A stretch of DNA of 64,000 bases, taken from contig VZDJ01007755.1 in assembly GCA_008694505.1 (NCBI GenBank), positions 11,740,596-11,804,595 of the forward strand. Reading direction: 5' to 3'. Numbering within the stretch: position 1 is the stretch's first letter; every line of letters starts with the position of its first letter. This DNA comes from Cyanoderma ruficeps (Eukaryota; Chordata; Aves; Passeriformes; Timaliidae). Shown piece after piece: positions 1 to 12,200 of this stretch. The notes under the pieces were generated by a model that worked only from the letters and a program-made list of their open reading frames with translations, was not told where the DNA came from and searched no databases. Position numbers and translations under genes: made by a program.

Positions 1-182
1 AGTTGGCAAAGCCCACAGCCAGCAGGAAGTCTATTCAAAAGACTAATTAGAGCCACAGAAACCCTCTAGCCCATCAGAGCCTTCCTTAAAGAATATTTTG
101 GGTAGTTTAGCAGAATTGCTAATGATTTAGTGCATGAGCTACAGAACTACTGCGATTAGTAGGTTAGTGCTCTCATACTGAC
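1..182 (-). other. DTNA intron after exon 10 (partial)
   Basis: This is the start of the next intron, running off the window. I searched it for the following family exon (the RLDEEHRLIARYAARLAAE segment) on the minus strand and did not find it. Confidence 0.6.
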
Positions 183-272
183 CGTGAATTGTTGTGAAGC
201 TGATTTACATACAGCTTTATAAGAGAATGCTCATCAGCCACAGGACTGGCTGCATTTATACCCCCAAGTAAC
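183..272 (-). CDS. DTNA: DTNA divergent cassette exon 10 (residues 364-394, DEHxLIxxYV motif)
   Basis: A 90-bp open segment between an attcag acceptor and a GTCAGT donor joins exon 9 in phase (AG|G) and ends in phase 2 (CG). It encodes [20 protein letters not shown] followed by YVNQLHNNS. The ADEHxLIxLYVNxL core matches the human alpha-dystrobrevin segment ADEHVLIGLYVNML and the general DEHxLIxxY motif repeated in dystrophin relatives. The first ten residues do not resemble the human YSLNVADRL region, and the donor has C at +3, so boundaries are less secure than for the other exons. Being a multiple of three with matching phases, it can be skipped without a frameshift. Confidence 0.72.
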
Positions 273-3200
273 CTGAATGATTCAAACAATGAAACCTTGT
301 TAATACCTCAAAAAGAATACACAGAGAGCAGAGTGTTCAGAGAGGGTTTGTAACAATAAATCTAATTTATTTAGAAAGAATACTGACTTGGCTGTTTGTA
401 GGGTGCTTTTCCTTTCCAATAAAAAGACGCAAATTAAACTTGTAAAAGGTGAAAATAAAAATACTGAGAATAAGTTGTCAAACTCCTAAAATCTGCAACA
501 TCAATGAAACAAAAAGTTATAAAACTTCTAATATACAATCAATGTCATTATCTTACATATCAGGGTACAGTTAACTCTAAAAGAGTCCATGTTAATGTCA
601 ATGACTGCTGCATCATGGAAATTTTAACTGTACAGGGATGTCACACTGGCCACTTATAAGGAAGTCTAGAGTGGTACAAGTCTATGCTTGAGGGGGGTGG
701 TACTACCACCTGTCTTCAGGGGATTCTCATCAAGAAGTGCTTCCTGGGAAAAAAAGGAATTCTAACAGCTCAGGAAGCATGTAAGTTTAAACCTGATAGT
801 TAAGGACAGTCAGTTATGAAAGAAGACAAAAGTAAAATAATTGGGTATGTTTTACAGGCAAATAAAGACAAGCAGCACAGTAGACAGTGCTGTGAGTGTT
901 ACTGCAGGTCCCTGGCCTAGGGAGCAAAGTGTACTTTTGTTGACTGAGCACAGGGAATACACAGAAGCATCAGCAACACTCCTAAATAGTGCTGCTCGTA
1001 GTGACCTCTCCTGGAGAGGCTACAAATACATTACTCTGCCTTGCACATAAACCCTCATATATTCCAACAACAGAAATGAATCTGCATTTGCAGTCTCTCT
1101 GTACAGGCAGCAGATCTGACCTTGGGGGCTGCTCTGGGACTGGCTTTCAAAAAGCATCTCAGTCACACCCGCTTGCACTAAGATAACACTGAGAATTTAC
1201 AGTTTACAGCTCGTGGTAACAAAATTCATAAATCAAAGAAGTAGTACACCATCTTTACTCTGACTTTGCAGTGTACACTGCAGGTTTGGTTTCAGTTTTG
1301 GTGTTAAAATATGTAGCTGTGCATACCCAGAGATAGTGTTTAGTCATTCGGGAACGCTGAAGCACTGAGACACACAGCAGGAGTCAAGCAATAAAATGCA
1401 CCCAAGGAAGACACATTGCTCATCTTCCCTAAGACAGCAGGAAGTTATTTTCCTGTCACCTTCTTACCTAGGTCCATTTGTAGGCTTACACAGATGGGGT
1501 CAGAAGCTAGCAAACACTACACACATATTTTGGCTGGATGAGCCAAAATATTGAATCAAAATGTACACAGTCAGCTGCAAGCACCTCCTCTTTGGGATTT
1601 ATCTTTTTGATAAGACTTCCCTGGCTTGTTTACTGAAGGGTCAGTCACCATATTCCAAGACTACTTCCTCTCCCTTGTTGATTTTAATAAAAATCAGAAT
1701 GGTTCAACAGAAGAAAGGATGTCTTGCTATATTTTGGAAGTATGAAGACATCTTCTTTGTTCATCCACATCTTGCAGTGTGATTCAGGCATTCCCAGTAG
1801 GCAATGTCACGTCCCAGTTCCTATTCCCACAGTGCTGTTACAAAATGGTTTTAATCAGTAGCCCATTTTGGGTCCCTATGGGAAGGTGCCTGGGGTTGCA
1901 TATGAGCACATTTTAGTGGGTCAGAACAGCACAAATGAGAGCTGAAATTCAGTGCTCTGTTGTGGGGAGCTTGGGGTGCCTTAACTCCAGCCCTCTGTTC
2001 AGATGTCTGGGTATCAGTCCAAACTGACCAAGGCATTTCTCTGCTCATATCTCTTGATTTTACTGTGTGAGGGGGTTTGGGTTTTTTATGCCTCTGAGGG
2101 AACTGAAAATTGAAACTTCCACCACTATCATATAATGGTTTGATATAAATAAGGGTAAGAACTCACCTTCTGTTTGCAAAGGGACTTCCTGAGGGAACAG
2201 AATGGGAGAAGAGTGTGTCGTTCATGCTGGTTACAGGTCGGGGGGGCCTGAAAGGCAAAATATGCAGCTCCCTTAATTTTGCAGCAAACCCCCCGCCATC
2301 AGCAACATGATTTATGTAGAACAGAATGAGCTTGTTTAAAGTAACATTGCAACTGGCATTTTCTGCTTTACATAGTAATAGTTTCAAATTATACATGCTG
2401 TGGTTTTAAGAAGTTGATAGAAATACACTGAAGAGAAATAATCCCTTTGTGTGTTCTGAGGTGAGTTTTAAGCAACCTGCTTGACTTTTTTCCCCCTGCT
2501 TTGGTAGAATAGCCAGAATGCCACTGTTCCTTTCCAGAGGCAACAGTGCAGAGTGCAGTCCCTGCTTTCAACAAGCCAGGATGAGAACTGGCAGTCAGTT
2601 TTCTGTGGTAGCATGGAGGTCTGCAGCATGGAACTGCCAATAAATGACACATCTTTTCATGAAGCTATTCCTGGTGCTAAGCTCCATGTTATAAAATCCA
2701 CATAGTGACCATGGTGTACCCAAGCCCTCAGCATCCCATAAAATACATGCAGAATTTAAAAATGGTTTGATGGCCAAGTTTTAACTGGTATATCAAACCC
2801 CCAAGTCAAAATTTAGAGTAACTATTTAGTTCAAGAGGACCCATTAGTAATGATGATTTCATTATTACATTCTTTATTTCCTGCTTTTACAAGAAATGAA
2901 ACAAGAAAAAAATTTCCTCCACTTTCTTTTACTGTCTACTCTTAAAAATAATCTGCGTATAATTTTCTCCTTCTGTATCCATTAAGAAGAAATTTCCCCT
3001 TCTTAGCAGACTTCTTATGGAACATTGGGCAAAAGATCTATCTGCTCAGGAACAACTAAAAAGTATGTTATTCAAATCACAGGGTGTTCAAACAGATAGG
3101 AGCTGAATCTGAAGGCACATATAATTCAGACCTCAATTTGGTTAATCTTCCCCTTTAGGCTCTGTGGAAGGCCTATCTTGCTTTTTGAATTCTGCAGATG

Positions 3201-6200
3201 TGCAAAATTGAAATATGGTAGCCATCTGCAAAATATTCACTGGGCTCCAATTGTGCAAGACAACTGGTCAACCAAACCATTTCCAAGAAAGCCAGTTCTA
3301 CAGAGAAGTGAACTATTACTATATATCTTGCTCTGTAACTTGTTATAGAACAGGAAAAAAAACATGGTGTTTGAAAAATCTAAATTAATTTCTCAGCATG
3401 ATAAGGCCACACTGATTTTAAGAAGTTTAAAACTGAAAAGAAAGAGGGAGGATGTGGAGTGTTATTTATTTATTTATACGAAAAGACAATATTAATCTAA
3501 TCCTGCACCTGCAGAACCACATGAAAACCTCCAGCTCTGATCAGTCATGAATTTGAGAAGCAGTCCTTTGTCTTCCATGTACTTATACAGAAATTTTCAA
3601 TGTTATTTTCTTTTGGCAATACTGAGATTATCACAATTTTTCCAAGCCTTTCCTCCAACAAGTGTACTAAAGAACAAAAATACTCACCAAGTATCTCTTT
3701 TGCAGGCAGAATAAAATGGAAAAGAGATCATTAATTAAATTGTCAGTTTAATATGTGTAATTAATGGTAATACATTGGACACACTCCATATTCTTATGAT
3801 CCTGATTCTGCAAAAAGCATGAGAGCCTCTATGCATAAAAGGTCATTAATCTGTTTGCAAAAGCAAAGTTACTCTTGCGTACAAATGTCTTTGAACTCCA
3901 AGACTTTGCTAAGGTTTCCTGATTAGCATTACTTTGTCAATCATTATAATGAAAAAAATGATATTAAACTAATCCAGAGCTTTCTCAAGGCAAGTTTCTT
4001 AAAGGCTGTTGCCCACTGTCACAGTCCTTAGGTTCCACGTGAATGTCAAATGGATGTTCAAACACATAGAGTTGTGTGATGTGGTAAGAAAAGAACAACA
4101 GACTTCATTTTAAAGCAAATTAAAACTCACTTATTGACTATAAATTATATTTTTGGAGGTTATTTTTAAGCTCCTGAAAGAGTGTGATTAAGCTTTCTGA
4201 TAAAAGTGAGCTATTGATACTGGATTAACTGTCTTCAAGGAGACAGAAAACACTTAATGCTAATGAAATATGGTATGTAATAAAAACATGCTATGGCACA
4301 ACATATATCCTCAGTAATACACCAAATTAAATGGGAGGGATTTTCCAAAGTGCTCCAGGCTCCTCTAACCTGTTTACACTGATGTCAAAAATAATGCTCC
4401 CACAGGCTTAAGATGAAAATGTAGTCAGGTCAGTGCAGAATGGATTTGAAAAATACCTCTGTGATGCACTGGGCATGCCATTTGTTATCTCTGCAGTCTG
4501 GACTTTCTTTCATGTTGCTAATCTTATGTACAGAGAGGAAAAATGACCCTTCCATCAGTGGGAGGAGTTCTACCATCAGGTTTATGACACCTTAACTATG
4601 TCTCTAGATGAGGTCTTTTATGTATTTCTTGCTTAATTCAAGATTTTGTGTGGCACCAGTAAAAAAAACAAACCATGCAGTCTTTCTCTCTGGTGCCAGT
4701 CAAAGGTGGAAGAACAATCAAAAAGAAAGTCTCTGTAGTAATGCAGGGAGCACTTGTCCCCATTTAAGCTGGAAGCTAAGAAAAGGATACTGTTTTGTTG
4801 CCAAAATTCTTCCATCTAATGCAAATATAAACCCCCTTTTTTTCCCTGGATTCCTGCCCAGAGCTGTTTCTCTCAAGTTCCATTATGTTTAAAAATAAAA
4901 ATCCCATCAGCGAGAAGATATTCTTGACAAGGTTCTGTAGCATTCCTCTCCCCTCAGTTAATTTGTGTCAATTATGCTGTAGATCATGATACCTCCACAA
5001 CTTAGAGGTTTCTCACTTATGCATCGTTATAGCCAATATATATTGCCAAGTTATATTATCATCAATCTATGAATAAAGAGAAACTGTCATAAAACAGAAT
5101 AGATGGTGGTTTGTTCTCACATCCCATCACTCTAAATTGTCCATATATTTAGGAATAAGGGAAGGTGTTAATTTCACAGCTAAAATTTGGATCAGTTCCT
5201 ACTTAATTATGGTCCCTTCCCCTTGCCTTACCTAAATGCATTTAATCCATTCACAGTAGCCCAGTTTTTACTACCTTTTATATTCTGCCATATCCCCAGG
5301 CCTTCAAGATCCCCCAGCCAACAGGGAACAGAGGCTTCTCTTTTGGTTTCAAGCTCTCTGTCTCTCTCCATTTCCCTTAAGGATGGCCAAAATCTGCCCT
5401 GACTTGCCAGCAGGGCCAGGCACAGCGAGGGAACTCAGCAGATCCAACTCTGGATCATTTCTGCCAAAGAACAACATCTTCCCAGTACTCTTCCATAAAG
5501 AGGTGCAGGGGTTTTAACTGACAATTAAGTGTGACAGGGATTTGGCACTATGTATCTGTTAGAGGCACCTTGTCTCTGAAGACCAGAGCACTCTCTTACA
5601 CCTTGAAGAAGCTCTGCTATAACCACATAAGGAAAACCATCAGCATAATTCACCCTCAAAATGTCAGGCAGGTTGGGTGAACTTTCCAGGTGCTGCACAG
5701 CCCACAGCAGCTGGTGTACACCTGCCCTTAAAGATGCTACATACAAGTATTCAAGATGGACAAAGATAAATGATGTTTAACAGTAACAAACTAGAGCAGT
5801 TCCAGCAGCCAGTAATATAGATATGCAGCATGTAAATACATTTCTAATAGTTGCTGCCCAAAATGCTTCAGTTAGGAGCCCTGGGAACATGGTTAAGAAA
5901 GATATTTTCTTGAGAAATATACCTGAATAATAGAAATACTTTAAAGACAATATTTTAGGAATATTTTTTCCAACTTAATTTCTTTGTACCTTTCTTCCGA
6001 CCAATGTCTTAATTTTTCCTTAATTTTATGGGAAATTTAATGTTTTTCTCCCCCCGCCCCCCCTTTTTTTTAAGGACCAGGAAGCAAAAGTAAGCCAGAT
6101 TGATAAATGGGAAAATCCGAGTGTCTGCCACTATGAGTAGTGGACATGCTTTAGAAAAAAACCCATCCAAAGTGGTACTTTCCCCACCTTGCACAAATAC

Positions 6201-9200
6201 ATTTTTTTCTGCTTTGGGTTTCTTGACTCCTGCAGAAAAAAAATAGTGACATGCTACTACACCAAAAAATAATCTAGTTTTCTCAACATATCAAAACAAA
6301 AGGATAATAGATCTTTTCAAGTGACTTGGCAGTTGAAGGCACACTTTTTATGCAGACTAACACAATTCTTCAAGGCTGGGTGAAGCCACAGCTCCACTAA
6401 AGTCAGTGAGACCTCTGACACTTTTTTTTACGAAATTGGTCTGATTTCACTTTTCTCTGGTGCCTTGTGTCAAGACATACCTGTGATACACTGAAATTAA
6501 GAATCTCTAGATGACAGAACTGATGTTCTCAGCATCAATACATCCCAAAGTGCTGAAACTCCATGAAATTGCATGGACATCTCTTGAGGAGGATGGGGAC
6601 ATTCCAGTGTTGTGTCCCAGTATCTGATTGTATGTATATATCCCATGGATTTTTCAAGTGAAGTCACACCAGAAGAACACTTTTACACTAAATATCCCTA
6701 CCAGCAAATTTGCACTTGTGATGCATTGAGCTGGACAAGCCACATCTGCCTCCTGTTTCGTTCAGAGCCGTAGTATCTACACTTGGTGCAAGCAACTCCT
6801 ACCACAAAGCTTACTTTGTCTACAGCACACAGATACTTACACAATATGAGCCAGGTTTAGAGGTTTTTCAGGCTGGTCAGGGAACATTGGGTGCAAAGGT
6901 TCACGGCTGGAAGCACAGCTTAAAGACTTGCTAAGTGCATTAGTTAGCTTCTTAGCAGGTGATTTCTGGGAGGAACAAGGAAGGTAGAGGTAATCTGGAC
7001 AAGTAAGGTGCATAGTGTTTCTGCTATAGGAAGCACAAAACAACAGGAAGCTCTAACAGCTCAGTACCTATGGACTGCCAACCCCCTTGCCCCCCTCCCA
7101 TGCCAAGAGTCTGGTAAGGCTGTGCTCTGTTTGGGGAAGGATTGCTGTTACCTTCAGCAGCCTTTAGAGCAGGCTGGGGGTGTATCTATAGGGACAGTTG
7201 CCATGGCTTTTTTGCAATGCTGCACTCAGGCAGTGTTGAACAATGTACAGCACAGTTTGGGTCACCTGGACTGGTGCTGGCTTGTACCTCACCAGCTTGG
7301 GAGTGCAAGGAGAATGAATCTGAGTATTCTTGTCGCCATAGATCCACTGCATGGGACACCATTTCCCTCCTAGATGTGAACCAGACACTAGGCTGCTTTA
7401 TTCTTCTCCCTCACAGGCATTTCCTTCCTCACCTCCACGACCCTCTACAGTTTACCTGCTATTACAAAGCTTCTCTTCCACCTCCTGTGGCCACTGACTA
7501 CTGGAAAATGGAAATCTGAGACAGGAGCTTGCCAGGAATTGCCCCACTGTGGCAACAGCACTTCAAAAGAGACTGATGTACTGTCACTTTCCCCAAAAGA
7601 TGGGATGGTCTGTGCAAGAAGCATAATTTTCATCAGTGTGTCACAAACCCTCTAAAATCAGAATTTTCTGTTTTCTGTTTTGTTTGGAGATTATGCAGTT
7701 GAGGAGGAAACTAAACCTCCCTTCTAAAGGATCTCTGAGATCAAGGGTGTTTTTTAGTCTGTGTGAGGGATTCTCAGGGAATTCAACTCAGCTCTTTGTG
7801 ATTCAGTTCTCTATCAGTAAAAGAGGGTTACTGATCCTTACACTGTCTCCTCTCCCCAAAACACAGCTCTACAGGTTGAAACTGAAAAATCTTTCTGGAA
7901 TTTGACAGAAAGGGTTTTGTATTTGTGCATACATATCCTGCATTGACTTATGATCGGTACCAAGTCCATAATGAAATATTTCTATTAGAGAAATCTAACC
8001 TAAATATGTAAAGTTCAAGCTCTTTCTCTTTCATTATAAATGCAATTTCACTCTGAATTGAGAACAGTTGATTTCCAATGCATCCATGAACACTTCCAAT
8101 CTGCATATGGAGCTCAATACTGATACATTATGGAGAATGCTAACCAGGTTTGAACAAAAGCTAATGAATGCTACAGAAAGGCAACTTCAAACTTGAAGCA
8201 AAACATTTGTTTCTGGCAGAGAAACATTTGAAAGCACTAGGCATGTGGTCACATTTTTGTCTTCCGCTGAGCAGAAATCTTAAGTTTTCCAATTACTTCC
8301 TACCTATAATTACAGCTCCCTGGCTACAGCAAAAAATGGTTTTTATAGCACAAATTGCTGTTAGGAATGGAGTCTGAGCTACATAGTGGGCACTTTTCCT
8401 ATTCAGATACTAAACTCTGGCCATTTGTGTCTATGCAACAAGCAGCAATTAGGACCCACAGAAACAATTACAGACCCAGGTCTGCTGGGATTCAGTGCAG
8501 GGCTGTATAACTGGCATACAGAGCAAATTATGTCAAATTTAACCCTTGCCTGTTCCATCAACAGAAGACCAAACATTTTAAAAGTATTGAACTTCAGAAT
8601 TTAGTTAAAAAATAAGCACAAAGCACTGTACAAATGGGAGCTTTTGCTGTATGCATAATTTTTCTTTTTTTAAAACAATATACTTTTGAAATGTTTGAGA
8701 TTAATTAAGTATTTTCGGCTGATCTCTGGGTTTGAACTCCGAAGGGTTTTGATGCTCTGTAACCAAGGCGTTCTACTGGGGCTTTGCTCCAGACCATGGA
8801 AAGCCGAGTCCCCAGGTCTCACGCCCTTCAGGGAAGGTTAAGGTTCTGGCTGCTGTTCATACTTCTCTTTCAGCTCAGAAAAAACACTGCATTATTTTGA
8901 TTAACAACAAAAAGACTGAAGAGAGCTTTTCTCTATAGTAAACACTACTGTGGAGCTACGGCTGTGACCACGCTCAAATCTACAGTGCCAGGATCATCCC
9001 AAATGCTACACATATGCTGAAGATACTCTACTGAAAATATTGATGAATGAGCATTAAGTATCCATCATTTCATTTACACGTAGCCAAATAGAGCAAGCCA
9101 ATGACGACTTTACCGTGAGTCCTGTGGGAACAGGAGAAGCTGCCATGAGCCTGGCGCACTGCTGCCAGCCCCTCCTGCGCTGCCCTCACCGCGGCACACA

Positions 9201-12200
9201 CCGTCACAGGAGCCCCAGATCCTCACCCAGAAAAGATCATTCCCACCTCCACACTCTCCCGATGGCTCCCAAGGCCGGGGCCTCCCACACAGGGTCACTA
9301 ATCCAAAGTGCCAGCCCGGCTCCCAGCTCGCCCGAGCCAGACAGCTGCCCAGAGCTGTGGCTGGGGACTTCTCTGATGGCTGGAGGGCAAAGCAGTCTGC
9401 AGTGAGGCAGGAGCCTTCCCTTACCCATGACGTGTACTCTTTCATTTGGTGCTGGTTGCTGTGGGAACCGCTGGCATGGCCCCTCCAGAAGCAGTCCTGA
9501 CAGAGCTGGTAATTGTGACACTGCTGGCAGCGGTAGCGAAACCCCATCATGCTCTCACTGTGGCAGTAGGAACACTCGACGGGGTGGAAGACTGTGCGGG
9601 AGAAAGAAATGATCAGCCAAAAACCAAAATAAAGAAGCACCCAGAAAATGTTTATGGACAAACCCCAAACTGAAGGGTGTTCCCTTCTTTGTTTAAAGTA
9701 ATCTGCAGTGTTGAATGCTGCTGACAGCTCTGACCCATGAAAACACAGCAACCTGTGCTAAACCATGGGCAACACTTCCTACGCTGGGCACCAAACCCTT
9801 CTTTGCTTCTGAGCTGGCATCTGTATCTCCTGCTCACAGCAGTAAAAAAATGTGTGTGTTCTGTGTTCAATGTCTACCAGAATACATAAGAGAGTACACA
9901 GAGGAGGGCTACAAAGATAAGGCTTTCCTATGAAGGCAGGCTGAGAGAGTTGTTCAGCCTGGAGAAGAGAAAGCTTCAGGGAGACCTTAGGACCTTAGAG
10001 CAGCCTTCCAGTACCTAAAGGGGGTTACAAGAGAGCTGGAGAGGGACTTCTGTCAAGGGCATGTAGGGACAGGACAAGGGGGAATGGGTTCCCTGAAAGA
10101 AGGTAGGTTTATATCAGGTATTAGCAAGAAAATCTTTACTGTGAGGATGGTGAAGCACTGGATTGCACTGTCTGAAGAAGCTGTAGATGATCCATCCCTG
10201 GAAGTGTTCAAGGCCAGGTTGGATGGGGATTTGAGCAACCTGGTCTAGTGAAAGGTGTCCCTGCTGGGAAGCTGAAATTGCATGATCTTTAAGGTCCCTT
10301 CCAACCCAAACTATTCTGTGATAGAGGATATTTGTATGTGGGAAAATCCCTTGCAGCTGCACCACTGGGAGGAGCTGAATGTTTTGTTGTGCTTTAAGCA
10401 GCTGAAGTGAGACACCTTGGAGGAAAAGTCAAACTCAGATGTATGACTACTGAAAGAATGAAAGTGTACTTAAACTTGTTATTGTCTCTTAATTACTGCT
10501 GTCTCATCTGTACAAGTGGTGTCATTTAGGTACCTATACATGGAGTTGAACATGTAGCTTTGAATGCCCAGATTTGAAACCTGGCCTTTGGAGGGACCTG
10601 CTCTCTGTTCAGAAGCAGATAGTGACAAGGAGGCAAGTCACTGAGGATGCTAAAGCACCAACTGAGATATTTTGAAGCACTTTCTGGGCAATAGTGCTAT
10701 TTATGTTCCTCTTTCCTTGCTACAGCATGTACCAAATTTACCACAGGGTACTGAACATCTCCTTGTTTTCAGGCACCCTCTGCCTTTCTGTCATAAGGTT
10801 CAGTCTGGGAAAATGTGGATCACTGTTGAATGTGTCAGGGGTTTAATGCCTTGCCAGAATTTAGCAGCAGGAAGGGTTTCTGCTCCAGGCTAGGAAACAC
10901 TGTGAAGCTAATGAGGGACAGGGATGGATGACAAGAGCTTGAGGAAGGCGTGATAGATAGGTTGCTCTGTAGCCGAAAAGGACCTGGGAACATCACCTTA
11001 CCCGCCTTGGTGCCTTTCAGTGAAAGAGGGATTTGTTTGGCACAGGAACACATACAACTTTTCCTCCCTTTCCTTTTATCACCAAAAATGGATGCACATC
11101 ATCCACAGGGAACTTCCTTTTCAGAGGATATGGACTAGCAGCGTAGACTTAGGACCTTAGGACCTTCCTAAGGACCTTTTTTGGCTGGTGTTTTGCACTG
11201 CACTGGACATCTCCTGCCAGGAAACGGAAACTGCCAAGCTGTTCCCTCTCTGTTGCCATATGTCATAGCTAATAAAAGTTGTGGTCTTGATAGTTTACCA
11301 AATATAAGTGTGTGAATGGACGGAGGTCTATTGCCCTTTGCTTATCCAGAGCACAGGAGGAGACATTATCAGGTTAACTTCCTGAGCACAGCAAAATTTA
11401 AGCCATGTTCCTGGCTGAATGACCAACAGACTTCTTCAAATATTTTACCAGTCACTGTAAAAATAGCACATGGGAGTCAATGAACCCAGTACAGTAGCTT
11501 TTACAAAACCATCTACAGCGTGTGAAAATCATCACGCCAAAATTTCTTCCTGTAACTGTGTTTTGGCAGCGTCTCTTTACTTACCATTTTCAACATTTGC
11601 CAGTCGATGCAGAAGTGGTAACCACACTAGACACTGTGGCGGGGGATCAGACATGAGAGTATCCAAGAAAGTGTTTAATGTGACTTTTTTCTGCTCAAAC
11701 AAACAGGCACAAAAAAATCAGTAATTAGACATCTCAAAATTACTTTATCTTGTCTCTACAGAAACACTTGGGAACAAGTTTCAAACACTGTTTGCCTGTA
11801 GTCCTGATTTAGTAAAAAGAACAAGTGATACTAGCAAAGCTTTCCCAGACTATTTTTAGTCAGTACAATGATACAACTGATGACTAGAAGTCATTCGCAC
11901 AAGCTTGGGTTGGAGACACTTAGCTCCCACTCACTTCCAGACTCTTTTCTGGAGTCACTGCCTGAAGATGCTCTTTGGTTAAGGGGGTTATTCAACTCTG
12001 CATGTTCTCATCTGTTTTGAGTATCATGTGACAAGTAGAAGTGCATGTAGGGTATCACTGTGTATGACCAGTTTTCAAATGAAAATCACTGCTGATGGTA
12101 CTCCAAAAAAGAAAATGAGAGAAAATATTGGCAAGGGAGTACAAATTCAAAAGAAATATGGGATAAAGGAGAGACCGGCACAGGCAATTTGTTACTGTAA

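Noticed and set aside
5525..5746. 73-codon minus-strand frame with protein-like composition in the exon 8 to microexon intron
   Set aside because: No recognisable family similarity, and no splice sites in phase with the neighbouring DTNA exons were found.
9110..9751. 213-codon continuous frame containing the ZZ finger, as a possible single-exon gene
   Set aside because: Only 9425-9591 matches the family. The frame crosses a proper acceptor at 9592 and donor at 9424, and the flanking residues are intron translation.
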